DNA of 36,328 nt from Gnetum montanum (GCA_015680685.1 MNCI01015870.1:1202-37529); one strand, 5' to 3'; counted from the stretch's first letter, positions 1 through 11,661 are shown. Numbers and translations are program-made. The notes: generated from the sequence alone by a model not told the origin.

Positions 1-3000
1 AAATTTTCCTTCCAAGGCCATGACAATTTACCACCCTTCAAGCTTAAAAAATGGCTACTAATTAACATCCAATAAATAAAGGCTTTCCTAGACCCTAGCA
101 TAACTAGTGACACAAACACCTTAATTAATGGACAAGCGTGCTCTATTTTTTGGATCTCTTCTCCTTAACACAATCATGGGGGAGATGGCCATCCATGTTA
201 ACATTCTATGCATGCTACCAGATTTTTCATCTTCTTTTTTTATATTTTTTTTCATTTTCTTAAATATTTTACAACTTCTTTTATATCATTCACTTTGTTT
301 CTTTTAATTTTTCCTATGTGTTCTTTTGTCTTGTTTTGTTGGTATGAAATCTTGAATTTTTTCCATGGCTCCTACTACTACTGGAAGTTAATTAATGCAA
401 AATTTAATGTTATGATTGATTGTTAAATGACCAAATTTCATCTTGAGATTATTTCCTCGATTAAAATATTGTTGATTTTCTAATGATATCAAGTCATGAG
501 TCCACAACGTTCATTCATTTCATCAAACACTCTAATGCTCTACATTGTGGAAGCACAAGGTTCTTTCATAATTAAAACTTAAGTAATTAGATCTTATTAA
601 TTAATGGACCTAGAATAGACCAAGTGGGAATTGACAAGGGTGTGGCTTTAAGGGGATTTTTCATCTTTTGTTCCAAACTTTTTTCTTGAGTTTTATGATT
701 TTCTCCATTGGTCTCTCACCACTCCTGCTATCGACCATAACTAGAAGCATGTCTTTGTATGGTGTAGTTATCACAAGAAAAAAAACAAATAAATAAACAT
801 GGAAATTCAAAGCACATCCCTTAGACAAAATAACGAGTTGTAAACATTGTTTTTGAGGCTGGAAAGACATGTTACCCATGCCTAAAGATGCCCCTCTAAC
901 TAAGGTCCTTCCTATATTTCTGCTCCTCTTTTCTTCTTTCTTTAGAGTGGTGGCTATCCTTTAGGGATTCTCATGAAGTCTTGATTATTGAAGAATTAGG
1001 ATATGGTAATGTGAAGTCACTGAACGTGGATGGACTTAGTCTCCACTAAGGATGGGATAGTATCGAATCATCTTAATTACAAATTTCACAATGATACTAG
1101 GATGAGAATCTCTTACCATTTTCTCTCTTCCATCATTCTAAACTCACCATCAATCACCTCGTTGCTTCCTATCATGGTTACTTGATGTATCTATTATGGC
1201 ATGTGACATAATCCTCTACTGATCTCTCACATGGATTGAATTTTTAACTTTCAATAACCATTAATCATACTTTGGACCTACAAACTCCTTGGGATGAGAG
1301 CATGCAAGGGCATTATTGGCATGAGTCTACTTTGGAGAGGATTCACTTGCATACCCATTGGTCTTTCTAAGTTAAACTTCATATTCCTTGGTCATTTTTA
1401 CAATTGATCTTAGACCTTTACCTTCTAAATGTCCAATTTTGCTTTCTTTTGGCATTATCTAGTCATCCAAATCCAATCCAACTTCTCTTCCAAAAACATG
1501 TAATCCTCTTCTACATTTTTGCCAACCTTCTATACTTTTTTAGCTTTCATTAGGCTCTTATTTCATCCCAAAACTCATCCAAAATTACTTATTTTCCTTA
1601 TGTAAAATATTAGCTCTAATAGTTGTGTCAACGTAACTGTTGGCGATCGTTTGGGACACTACTGTCAACAAGTGCCTCAAACAGGATTTAGGTGTTTGCT
1701 GGTCTCTAGCAACACCAAGGCCCAAATACCTCCAAAATGACTCTATAGTTAAACATAAGTATGTGTTGTTGTTGAATGTGTTGAAATAGTTGTGTTGCAA
1801 ATAAAACTGTAATTGGCTATCATAAAAGAGAGTTGGTCAAACTTTGTAAAATATTGTGAGTTGTTAAAGATTCCTATTTTGTTTGATCACTTAGTCTATA
1901 TGGTCTTCATAATACCTACTTGTAACAAATAAAATTTTGCAAAAACCATTTGAGCACAACTTTGCCAATCTACTCCTAATTTCACTAGAGAGAAAAAGTT
2001 CTACAAGAAAACTAAAAATAGAGCAAGATTCAATGGAAATAGAAAAAAAGAAAGAAAATTTGTGTAAAAATCTCAAATATTTAAGGTAAATTGATACAAT
2101 GAAACACTTTACGATAAAGTTATCCCTAATTCAATATCTGTGAATTGCTCAAATTTTCTAAGCTCAAACAAGCAATTTTTTAAAGACAATCCTACTATAC
2201 TACCAAATATTGTTGCACAATCTACCACATATGAGTCTCTATTTTGGCTAGATAATAGTTGTCAATGATTGTGTATAACAAATTTTTTAAAGATTTGACA
2301 ATTTTTTATTGAAATACCAAAGGAATATACTTTAAAAATCAAAATGCTATTTCAGTCTTATCAAAATACCAAAGATTTTTTAAATCCTCTAGACTATTGA
2401 ATTGCTTAACTAGCTTGTCTATAGCAGAGGTTCTCTTATAGCAATCCTAATAGCAGCCTTAAACATTGCATAATAATAAACATTTCTATTAAATTACTCT
2501 TGAGGCTTTCCAACATGAGCTCTGCTATGGCAAATATTAATAGGAGTCTACTATCATGCAACAAAAAACTATAAAAGCGATCCAAAAATTCCAAATTTAA
2601 ATACCAAGCATGATACTACCTAAACCACTAGCTAAGCAGCTAAAACAAAATAAGGAATGAACTCAAAGGACTAAACAAAGTAGCCGAAACGATGTCTTTA
2701 GTAAACTAGCTTACAAGTAATCTTGTAATTTCTTCTATTCCAAAAGTCCTCCTTCCTCCCTTTCTTTTTTCTTCTACCCTTGAAGCCCTTTTATAGTAAC
2801 CTCAAGATAGTTACAATCATCATGAGAAGGTGAGGTAAGTTACAAATGTTATGAGATTGGTTATAACTACCATAGAAATAGAAAAGACTGTAGTTGACAA
2901 GTGTCCCATTTGGTAGTTACAACCATGAGAAGTTACAAATATCAAGGGGTTTTAGTGATAATTATCATAAAAGGTTACAACTTCCATAAAAATAAAAGCG

Positions 3001-3069
3001 ATACACAAATATCTTATCAACGTACACTTTAAAAAAACAAAAAAGAAATAAAGCAATTTTTTATAATAA
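1..3069. other. AT-rich intergenic DNA, no recognisable gene
   Basis: I see no coding region, RNA gene or clear mobile-element domain here. Open frames are under 75 codons and low in complexity. The only structured spot is the TATA-like site at 2,789-2,795, listed separately. The stretch is probably decayed transposon DNA, but nothing in it lets me name a family. Confidence 0.5.
2789..2795 (-). promoter_or_regulatory. TATA box of a possible decayed LTR promoter
   Basis: The minus strand reads CTATAAAAG here, followed downstream (lower coordinates) by a purine-rich leader of about 45 bases. This arrangement resembles the U3/R region of the other minus-strand LTRs in this window (TATA at 5,856-5,861 and 29,048-29,154 region). 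I could not find LTR ends, so it may be a chance match. Confidence 0.25.
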
Positions 3070-3471
3070 TCATGCTGCATAAAAACCCGATGAGACCCAT
3101 GTGATGTATGTCTTGAGTGTCCGTACTGCCATTATGCGCCAACATACATACGTCCTCCTTGATCCCATATCCACCATGAAACCCATGTATGTCCAAACCG
3201 GTTTTGTGATTGCGTCAAATTTAATGTTATCGATGACGCACAAATTGATTCCGTTTCGTGAAATGTAGTCAAACATAACGCAGACATGTGACTTACCCCT
3301 TGAACAAAGGCCAACCCACTCCGTAACTGTAACATTCTCTTTACTGCAAATAATTCTCTTTACTGCTGCTGCTGTGTCTGTCGGCAGAATCATAACGACG
3401 AGGGTTTCTTCCTTCAATGCCACCTTAGGCTTATATTTTCCTGTCACACCATGCGCCCCATTTTGCCGCAC
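3070..3471 (-). CDS. Unrecognised open frame of 133 codons
   Basis: An ATG-started frame of 133 codons runs without a stop. Its DNA keeps noticeably more CpG (several CG in 3,200-3,440) than the surrounding AT-rich sequence, so it may be young or unmethylated. I recognise no domain, signal peptide or repeat in the product. It could be a fragment of a host gene or a chance frame. Nothing nearby suggests a role. Confidence 0.2.
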   Translation of the reverse strand: MRQNGAHGVTGKYKPKVALKEETLVVMILPTDTAAAVKRIICSKENVTVTEWVGLCSRGKSHVCVMFDYISRNGINLCVIDNIKFDAITKPVWTYMGFMVDMGSRRTYVCWRIMAVRTLKTYITWVSSGFYAA

Positions 3472-3639
3472 AATCCCTGCATTCTGTGTGTCTTCGAATT
3501 CGTATTGAAATATTTTTGTTTAACGACCTGGGGTTTCTGGTTTATGTGGATTTATTTCTTCGATGTCGCTCTTGCTGGCCCTAACACTGCAGTAATCATT
3601 TTTGCAGAAATACATCGTCAACCCATTGGGATTCATTGA

Positions 3640-4113
3640 TGTAATAGAAAAAAACTATACATAGTTGTAGTACTTAGCCAATTTTGCATTAGTTTATTAT
3701 ACACACAAGAGGATATTTTCAATTTTTCAGAGCCCAAGCATCTTTGAAGCACCATAACACCATAACTCTCAAACCTCTAACCCCTTTCACCTTGTTTTTT
3801 GATCCTCAAGCTACTGGAGGTAAGCTTTACATGGTGGAAGTCATAAATCTTTGGTTTCTTTTAGAATTTTTTTTGAAATTTTCCCAACTTTTCCCAAGGT
3901 TTACCCATTAAAATAATAATAAATTACTTGTTCCAACTAGGTTAAACTTAACAAACAAACTCTGGTAGCTAATCAACGAAAAAATATTAAAATAATATTT
4001 CTTACTAACATCACAAGCAAGCCTAAGCATAACTTGATTTAATAAGAAAGGTATTAAAAGAACTAAGGGTCATAGAGTAAAAAGATAATCTTGGGATATG
4101 TTTGTGATCACAG
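3640..4113. other. Non-coding flank upstream of ORF2-B
   Basis: This AT-rich stretch lies before the start of the element B reading frame. No gag, primer-binding site or LTR end could be found. In element A the equivalent region is a 1.9-kb spacer preceded by gag, so element B is either truncated on this side or too decayed to read. Confidence 0.4.
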
Positions 4114-5248
4114 ATGGCACCAAAGAGATGATCATAGGCAGGAGGGCCTTTCCAACCCAAGGAAAAGTGACTAAGATAAGGAAGGAGCCAGTAGCAACAA
4201 CCACAGTAGTGTCAAGAGCAAGTTGCTAAAGCAACCCATGCAACAAGACCTCTTCAACAAGAACCCGAAGTGGAATCTGTTCAATAGATTTCGATGGTAG
4301 AAACAGGTCAATCTAGAAAGGTTGAAGGTCATAGGCCAAGGCCTAATGTTGAAGTTACCCTCACGAAGGCCTATATGGACAGGATAAGATACAAGGAGGT
4401 TTAGAGTTCTGTTATCCAAGAATTAAACTTCAGATCTTTTGTAGAGTTAGCATTGGAAGAAGTTCACACAAAATTACAAGTATTTCCCATGTGGCTCATT
4501 CTCACCACTAGTGGAGAATGGTACATGGGGAAGACCTACCTATTCTAGAACAACCAATAAGGAGATGCATCTATGAAGATCAAAGACATCACTGTCTTTT
4601 ATTCAATTAAGGCCATTGCAGAGGTCCTTGGGTTGCCCAACGTTGGGGAAAAGTTGGTGGAGGTCTCTACACAAGCAAACCTTGAAGCCAAAAAGGAATA
4701 GATCTAGTGTTGCTATGGAGTAAATTGTAAGAAGTATGGTGCACTCGCAAAAGAGGAGCATGCCTATTTCAATATTGTAGCCTATCACCTAAACCCCACA
4801 ATGAGGTCAAGTAAGGTAACAGTCTTCTCCACCCATGCATGCATCCCTTTAAGTGAAAATTTTCCTATCATCCTTCCCTAAATCATCTATCTAAAGATAG
4901 AAAAGAAAAATGACAAGGGAAAGAAGACATTATCCTTTCCATGCCTCATACGAAAACTATGCAAAAAAGGAGGTATAGCATGTTACGCTAATGATGTGGT
5001 TCATCATGATTCTATCACATCATGATAAGAGATGATAAAGGAAAAGGTAGCAACCAAGCTATAAGAAGAAAAGAGGCCTCCATGACCACCACCTACAAGA
5101 GAAACTACACCAGAAGCATTTGTAACTATCGAGAGGCTCTAAAAGCTTCGTGAGTAGAACCTACAATAACAACAAGGTTCAACAAGAGGTGGGGAGCCCT
5201 TGGTGTACTATCTAGTCCTAAGTCATCTCAATAAGATCATAAGGAGCA

Positions 5249-6160
5249 TGTTGATGCGTAAATTTTGGACATGCCGCCAACACCTGTGAAAACTCGTTTT
5301 AGGAGACTATCGCCTAGGGCGTCTCCCGTATGGGTACGAAAACCCGGGAATAGTCTCAGCTGGAAAGGGCTATGTGACAAAACAATAATAACAATATTTT
5401 AGACAAAATATTAAAAACTTAAATTTGATTTTAGGAGTGTTTTGTTATGTTTCGAAAAACATATAAAAATCAAAAGTAAACATTTGTGTAGTTTTGAGTA
5501 AAATAAATAACACAAAATAAAAATTTAAATTTAAAATAAAAATTTATCTGGTGCTCTAAGTAGAAGAAAATTTCAGCCAGTGGTCTTCCCAGTGTTGGCT
5601 TGGTCTCTACCGTGTGGGTAGAAAAGAAAACAGGAAAGAAAATGTGTTTGTTTTGTGCACGAGAGACTTGCGGCTCTTGAACAGAAAAATCCTGCGAGAG
5701 ACTTGCGGTTCTTGAACAAAAAAAAATGCCCGCTGTTTGAATAGAAAATCCTCTCCAGTGGTGAACTGAAAATCCCCTGATCGTTGTCAGAGAATAGGCA
5801 CAGGCGTTCACTGCCGGCTCCCCCTCTCCCTCTCTAAACTCTAGCTTCCTCCCTCTTTATAGCGGCCCTGCAGGAGAAAACCCTAATCCTAAATTACCAG
5901 CCACCTTTGCCGTGAATTATTGTTGCCTTTTTCCTCATATCGCTGCAAAAGAAAAAAAACAAAACAGGATAATCATCATGGGTCATAAGTCATGGGTGGA
6001 TGCTTGATCAACGTTTTAAAATCTATTTTTTTATGGGCCAACGAAGCCCACTAGCACATGGACAGTGGCCATGTGCAAGCTCATGGCGCTCTATTTTTAA
6101 TTTTTTAATTTTTATTTTTTATTTTTTATTTTTTTTATTTTTATAAAACTTGTTCAAACA
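5249..6160 (-). mobile_element. Solo LTR (minus orientation) nested in ORF2-B
   Basis: This 912-bp block interrupts ORF2-B. On the minus strand it begins TGTTTGAACAAG and ends GCATCAACA, so it has TG...CA ends. It contains a TATA box (CTATAAAG, 5,855-5,862) followed by a GC-richer leader. The leader includes a direct repeat with a 35-bp period (GAGAGACTTGCGG at 5,661 and 5,696). Its U5 end matches the end of the LTR fragment at 28,480: TGTTGA at the border, then AAATTT, CCTAGG and GAATAGTCTCAG at similar spacing. That supports 5,249 as a true terminus. No internal region or second LTR flanks it. A 5-bp target duplication is not evident (GAGCA on the left, AGGCC on the right), so the right border is less sure. 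Confidence 0.65.
5856..5861 (-). promoter_or_regulatory. TATA box of the solo LTR
   Basis: The minus strand reads GCTATAAAGAGGGAGG, a strong plant TATA context, followed by a leader with GAGGGAGAGGGGGAGCC. It lies about 600 bases before the U5 end of the LTR. Confidence 0.55.
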
Positions 6161-7849
6161 AGGCCCTATGCCTAGCATGGGTGAGGTTGGCCTCAACAAA
6201 GCATTAATTGGTTGGATTAAAAAACTATCTCGTTGTTCTCAATGCAAAGAGACTAAGCACCCATTAGGTCAAATCCAAGTGCCCAAGAGATCATGGTATC
6301 CATCGCTGGATAAACACTTCTATATATCTTAGGAAACATTACAACTTTCTCTATTAGATTGGAGAAGGCTGAAGGGGCAACCATCCTGATCATGTAGCAT
6401 AGAGACTAGGAGACAACAGTGGAAGTGGTGGCTAATAGGGTAGTTGAATTCCTTAATGCTCCAATGGTATATGTACCAAGCATTCCCACAATGATAGACA
6501 TCTAGACATTCACATGAGTAGGGAGGGGTCAGCTAAGTGTTGCCCAACACGAGAAAGTGTTGGAATGACTAGTGGGAGTTGGGCAATCACTTCTAGAGAT
6601 CTTTGGTCACCGAGATGAAATCACTACAACCTAGTTGTAGTTGGTTGAGACAAAGGGAAAACTACTCATTGCTAATGTCCAACTAAAGATATTCATCAGT
6701 AAGAATCAATAGTTGGCTGCTAAGGTTGTAGAGTTAAGGGCTTGTCTATCTAACCCTACCATTCTTAGGTTGGACCTAACTAGAGATGAAGCTCTTCAGT
6801 AACTTTAACATAGACTACAAGAAGATGAGAATGAGAAGGAGGTAGCAATCTTTAATGTGTTCTTATCAAAATCCATTACCTTCAACACTGACAAGGACAT
6901 GTCATAAGTCTAAAAATAAAACTTGGTCTTGACCAAAGATAATCATCACTTGTGAAATGTTGAGCAATGAAAGGACTAGATGGTTGAGTTTCTTTGCCAA
7001 AATCCTCTTAATGAAGGAAGTTCATGTGCCTTGCCAAAAAATAGTCATTGATGTAGCTACTTGGAAAAATGAGGCCCTAACATTTAAGAGGGTCAAAAAC
7101 CACTTCAACAACTAGGTTGGGCTCCTTAAGGAGGTCAATGAGAAGGATATCCAACTAGCAAAGGTGAAGATGAACAAGACTCTCCAACAACTCCAACAAA
7201 GAGGTGACATATGATATCCCATATTTGATGGACTAAACATGCACAACAAAGTTGAAATCCACCTAAAGGAGTTGTAGATCGAGGAGACGATAGAATACAT
7301 AGAGCTAGCCAACCTTTGCTATGTAAACTTGGGTATGTTGATAGTAAGAAGACCAAGAACAGAGTTGAAAAAACATATGGCTAGTTCCTAACTCTTGTAG
7401 GAGGCTGACTTCAAGCATTATAAGAAACAAAACAACAATTGAAGACAACCAACATAGAGCTTGAAGTTCTCAAAATCAAATTCACCAATCAACTATCTAT
7501 TGTTGAGAACCTAGCCAAAAGGATGAATGACTACCATGAGTGGTAAAACTTGGTAAAGATATTCAACATCAAATGTAAACAATTTGTAGCATGGTTCATT
7601 AGCATGAAGGAGTTGTTTCGTTTGATGCTATGCCTATGGGACATCCCTATTCTAGCCTACATCAGTGAAGCTACACAGACTACCTATGATCCATGTGGTA
7701 AAGAAGAAAAGATGAAAGCATTACTAGATGCTTTCAAGCTTCTATTGGCAACAGTAGTAGCAGTAGATTAGCCTCAACCACAATTAGCAGTGGAACTTGA
7801 TGAAGGATCTTCAGTGCCATAGAAGCCTCTACCTCTAGGCACTATTTGA

Positions 7850-8091
7850 GAATTTGTCATGTCTTCAACAATGTTGCAAGCACATACTAAGATTTTTGTA
7901 AAGTATAAAGTATCCAATTTTTTTGTAGTGGATACTAATTTTTGTAATCCTATATAATCTAGCATTCAGAGTTAGTAGACTCAGTTTGTTTGTCTTCCAA
8001 TTAATAAATTTCATACTTCCCCAAATTTTGTAAGAAGCTCGATCCTACTTTTGTTTACTTAAGGACAAGTCTTCAGTTAGTTGTGGAGGTA
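7850..8091 (+). other. 3' untranslated part and polypurine tract of element B
   Basis: After the end of ORF2-B there is a short non-coding stretch ending in TTAGTTGTGGAGGTA, the polypurine-type primer for plus-strand DNA synthesis directly before the LTR. The same block with GTGGGGGTA precedes the 3' LTR of element A, which fixes its identity. Confidence 0.6.
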
Positions 8092-8946
8092 TCATGAGTT
8101 GTAAGTAGATAGGTTGGATCGATGGGCATGTGTCAAGGTAGCCTCATCGATGTATCTTCATCAATGCATGGTTAGATGCATCAATAAAGACGTGTTGATG
8201 TTGACAAAGGAAAGGCCTATATAAATGCACATATCAACTACATTTACGACATCTTACATTAATAGCATAGTGAAACCTTTGTAGTTTTATTTCTCTAGAG
8301 TTAGATTTATTTCCTCTTTGAGTGCCTGCAATATGAATTAAAGAGATTGTACAGTACTTTATTTAAATGCCATGTACCTTAACGCATCAATATAAATGGC
8401 AATAAAGTCAAGATTTTTAATGTTCATCACAACACTTGGATTAGTCTACTCTTTACTATTAGCACTTTACTTTCAATGTAATTTACATTCATGGTTTTAA
8501 TTAATTAATATAATTAATCATAAAAATGTAAGTATTACCACTTCAAGCATGATATATTACGCTTGGTAATCCTAGTAGTGGCCATTTGGTACACTCAATA
8601 ATAGCCACTTGGTAACCCAGAGCATTGATATTTGTTTGGGATCTGTACAATAAGTGGAAACAATTACTTTACATTAGGATAGTTAGTTACTAGTTTAATT
8701 AAGTAGTTAAATAATTAGTTGATTAAATATTCATTTACTTGTATAGCTATTATGATATATATATCCTTTTAAAAATATACATCATGTGCCTTAACTCATA
8801 TTTAGGAAGGTAACAATCATACAACCCCTTACTTCATAGTTTAAGAATATAGGCAACTTAGGAACTAAGTCCACAAAATTATTCTAGATTGCTAGTGAAC
8901 ACTCGTAATTTGTATGGTTGGATGTAGGGATACCCGTTGCTCATCA
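8092..8946 (+). repeat. 3' LTR of element B
   Basis: An 855-bp LTR begins TCATGAGTTG (a changed TGATGAGT) right after the polypurine tract and ends in GCTCATCA. A TATA box (TATATAAA, 8,218-8,225) sits 126 bases in. The segment GTATGGTTGGATGTAGGG at 8,912-8,929 matches GTATGGTTGAGTGTAGGG near the end of the element A 5' LTR. CGCTTGGTAATCC also recurs in both. The two LTRs are therefore homologous but clearly diverged. No matching 5' copy was found in the window. Confidence 0.65.
8218..8225 (+). promoter_or_regulatory. TATA box of element B LTR
   Basis: TATATAAA follows GGCC, at the position expected for the U3 promoter of the LTR. In element A the LTR TATA box is TATAAATA, about 65 bases from the LTR start. 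Confidence 0.5.
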
Positions 8947-9111
8947 ACCATGATTATACATGGTTATGAAAATACAATGAAAAATGATAATGTTTGATAT
9001 TTCTAATACCCTCCATTAAATAAACTAGAGATTTTTAATTGTAATTACAATTCTTAAACATATATTTTCAAAGTGTTTAATATTGGGTAGTTTAGTAAAA
9101 CCACTAGCCCA

Positions 9112-9315
9112 TTAATTAGCATTATTAATATATATAGGCTTTATGAAACCTTTAATAAAAGAATGTTGGATGTAATATACTATGACTTTGTTAAACTTAT
9201 GACAACAAATTAAAATACCATATACCAATTTTAAAATAGGTTTTTTTCTATGTAATAATGAAAGTAAGAACTTAGACATGACACATCCATAAGTCAAAAG
9301 GTTATAACTATTCAT
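9112..9315 (-). pseudogene. Possible Copia integrase-end scrap
   Basis: A 67-codon minus-strand frame contains LLTYGCV, then RKK and a later KVIVYYI. This order loosely recalls the Copia Pol segment that reads L-TFGC, then K and a C-F-GY motif, then a run ending in Y-LY, just after the integrase core. The match is weak, no neighbouring Pol motif supports it, and the stretch is AT-rich. It may be a chance resemblance. Confidence 0.2.
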
Positions 9316-10217
9316 GAGGTTAATAAGGATTAAATTTGTGGAAAAAGGATTAAATTTGTGGAAAAAGGATTAAATATAATATATCTAATTTACAAAGAAA
9401 TAAAATGAAGATTTATTACATTTGAAGATCTAGAGAATCTATTGAATAGATATTACATTTTCATGAAAAATAATGATAGACTTTATAAATTGAACAAGCA
9501 CCAATGAGGGTAAATAATAATGTATTCTAATACTTTATTGGAATAGTAGCTAAAAGATAGTGAGCTTCTATATCTAGTTTATTAGATCTAATGTGGTGTA
9601 AAAATTGTTTCTTGTCTTCCCATTAGACCATGTTAGTGTTAAAACCTCTTACTTGACTAGATGGTAAACATGCCTAGGATTTTACTACATATAATCTTAA
9701 GAGATATTCCATTTTTTCAACCATTACATCCCCTGAAAATATCAACTACAATCTCAACCAACTGTTCATGAGGTTTATAAGGAATTAATTTAAGGAAAAA
9801 TTATATGCTCTTGATAATTTTAGATATAATATATCTAAGTTGCAATGGAATGAAATGAAGCTTTATTACATTTGAAGACTCATAGGATTTATTAGATAGA
9901 TATTACATTTTCATGGGAAATAATGATAGACTCTAGAAATTGACAAAACACCAATGGGGGTAAATAATGAGAGCACTCTGATACTTGTTTGAAATAGTAG
10001 CTAAAAGATAGTAAGCTTCTACATCTAGTTTATTAGAACTAATGTGATGTAAATAAAATTGTCTCTTGTCTTCCACATTAGACCAAATCTATGTTAAAAC
10101 CTTCTACTTGACCAATTAGAAAATATGCTTAGGATTTTGCTACATGTCTTCCTAAGAGATATTTCATTTTTTCAACCATTCCATCCTTTAAAAATACCAA
10201 CCATGGTCTTGCAAATC
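9311..10217. repeat. Tandem duplication, two copies of about 454 bp
   Basis: Copy 1 (9,311-9,764) and copy 2 (9,765-10,217) both start TTCATGAGG and share long blocks in the same order. Examples are TATAATATATCTAA, TTTATTACATTTGAAGA, ATATTACATTTTCATG, AATAGTAGCTAAAAGATAGT and TTTTTTCAACCATT. They are diverged by many substitutions and small indels, so the duplication is old. Copy 1 also carries a short direct repeat of 20 bp (AAGGATTAAATTTGTGGAAA, from 9,326). I see no coding content in either copy. Confidence 0.75.
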
Positions 10218-10898
10218 CTCAAGAACTACTTTAGAGAATTTGTCTTGCCTTGTGATATACAAGCTATGACTATATGTAATGAATTGGCATAACACTTATG
10301 TTTTTAAAGGTAATAAATCACATTCACATAATAACATTAAGTAAGGTATTTGCATCTTCACCTTCAAGTCATCGTAAAGAAATTTTTTTTTGCACTTGTT
10401 CAATATCTTTCCAAAATTTAGTAATGAGTCTAAGTACCTAAATAACACATCTATATAAATCAATAGGATAGATAATAATTTGAAAAAAAAAAATTTGACC
10501 TTCCAAGCCTAGAGTCATAAATCCTTGTACTTGTTTTTGAAAATATACAAAACCTTGAAACCTCTTACTATTATTTCTTTCATGTAGATTCCCCACATGC
10601 AATTGTCTATTTACCAAGCTTTTTTTGAAAACATGCTTGAATGTATGATCCTGGAAAAAAAAAGTGAAAAAAATATTGACACTTAAAACTATTGAATATG
10701 CAATTAATATTGGAATTACCCATTTTTATTCTTAAAAAAATTCTTCCATCCGACAATAATTTCTTGATAAATCTTCATTGGTTAATAGACATTGTAAGAT
10801 TATCTACTTTATTCATATATTTTGAATACTATGTTATGCATCAAGTTATGAAGGTTGATGTGTTGTTGCCTACAAAATTCTAGTCTTTCTTCCTTAAA
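10218..10898. other. AT-rich spacer between duplication and element A
   Basis: No gene or named repeat is visible. Frames are short and A/T-run driven. The right edge at 10,898 is where similarity to the element A LTR stops. Confidence 0.4.
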
Positions 10899-11480
10899 TG
10901 CTAATACTACTCCTGGATGTAATGGAAGGTAATATTAACTAAGCTAAGAGAGAAAGGGTGAGAGAGAATCTAAGCTAGCCTAAGTGCGATGAGCATTTGC
11001 TCCTCAATCATCTACACACATCTTGGACTTCGTGTATGACTACCACTAGGATTACCAAGCACAGATCCTAGGTACGCTACTTGGTTACCAAGTAGTCACA
11101 CTTAAATGCTCGTAATTAAGTCGTACTCATTCCACATTTAATAGGAGTTTAGGGTGAAGAGATATTAACTATGAAAGTAGTAAATAACAATTAAATAAAT
11201 AATTAAGCTAAGTGAATGTTGCAATGATGAAGTAATCTTGATCTTTATTTCTAGTCATGTGCATATCCAAGTACGTCACACTTGAATAAGGATGCTGTAC
11301 AATTACAATCACCACACTGTAGGCATACACTAGGAGAGAAGGGTTGAGAGAAGAACTACTTAAAACTTAACACTTAAACTAAGAATTGAAAAACTAACTG
11401 CCTATCAAAACTATCTACCTCTTATTTATAGATGAGGAGACAGGCTGCAATATCGTGGTTTATTAAATGGCGACTCATCA
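10899..11480 (-). repeat. 3' LTR of element A, truncated at the U5 end
   Basis: On the minus strand it begins TGATGAGTCGCC at 11,480 and is collinear with the 5' LTR down to 10,899. There similarity ends abruptly, about 196 bp short. The TATA box TATAAATA is kept (11,423-11,430). Where the 5' LTR has GCGATATCGC duplicated, this copy has a single, CpG-decayed version (GCAATATCGTGG on the plus strand). Confidence 0.8.
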
Positions 11481-11490
11481 TACCCCCACA
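11481..11490 (-). other. Polypurine tract of element A
   Basis: The minus strand reads TTAGTTGTGGGGGTA and then the LTR start TGATGAG. A G-rich tract directly before the 3' LTR is the standard primer for plus-strand synthesis. Element B has the same block at 8,078-8,091. Confidence 0.65.
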
Positions 11491-11661
11491 ACTAAATGAA
11501 AACTCGTCCTTGAGTTACAATGAGAACAAACTCCATTGATTACACAGTGGATAAGTATGAGATTATTGGATGGTGAAAATGGATTTATGCCATAGTGTGG
11601 AGTCAAAACAGGATTGAGACACAACACAAATAATATGCTATAGCTACAAAATTGGTGGAAC

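Larger units (their letters stand above)
4114..7849 (+). pseudogene. ORF2-B: plant-transposon-domain and coiled-coil protein, broken
   Basis: A long frame starts MAPK and ends near 7,849. It is cut by many TAG/TAA stops and some frameshifts, and is split by the LTR inserted at 5,249-6,160. Without the insertion it is about 2.8 kb, close to the 2,656 nt of ORF2-A. Around 4,420-4,990 it encodes ELNFRSF, then GEWYMGK, AEVLGLPNVG and PCLIRKLC, like the putative plant transposon protein domain seen next to Athila-type gag genes. After the insertion it turns into Gln/Glu/Lys-rich coiled coil. Near 7,275-7,340 it has IEYIELANLCYVNL, matching TEYMELANLLYPNL in ORF2-A. The C-terminal DPCGKEEKMKALL matches DPWSEEEKLQAIL. 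Many stops are one C-to-T or G-to-A change away from Gln or Trp, as expected from deamination of methylated cytosine. Function unknown; no catalytic motif is visible. Confidence 0.7.
4114..8946 (+). mobile_element. Element B: decayed LTR retrotransposon relic, 5' part missing
   Basis: The 3' half of an LTR element lies in plus orientation: ORF2-B, a short untranslated stretch, a polypurine tract (8,078-8,091) and a 3' LTR (8,092-8,946). It is a relative of element A. The block just before the LTR (AAGGACAAGTCTT, then AGTTGTGGAGGTA) matches the same place in element A (AAGGACGAGTTTT, then AGTTGTGGGGGTA), and the reading frames are homologous. No 5' LTR, primer-binding site or gag was found. 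Elements A and B lie tail to tail about 1.95 kb apart. Confidence 0.75.

Noticed and set aside
5470-5811. 113-codon minus-strand frame
   Set aside because: It lies in the R/U5 leader of the solo LTR, right after the TATA box, and includes the 35-bp leader repeat. No domain is visible.
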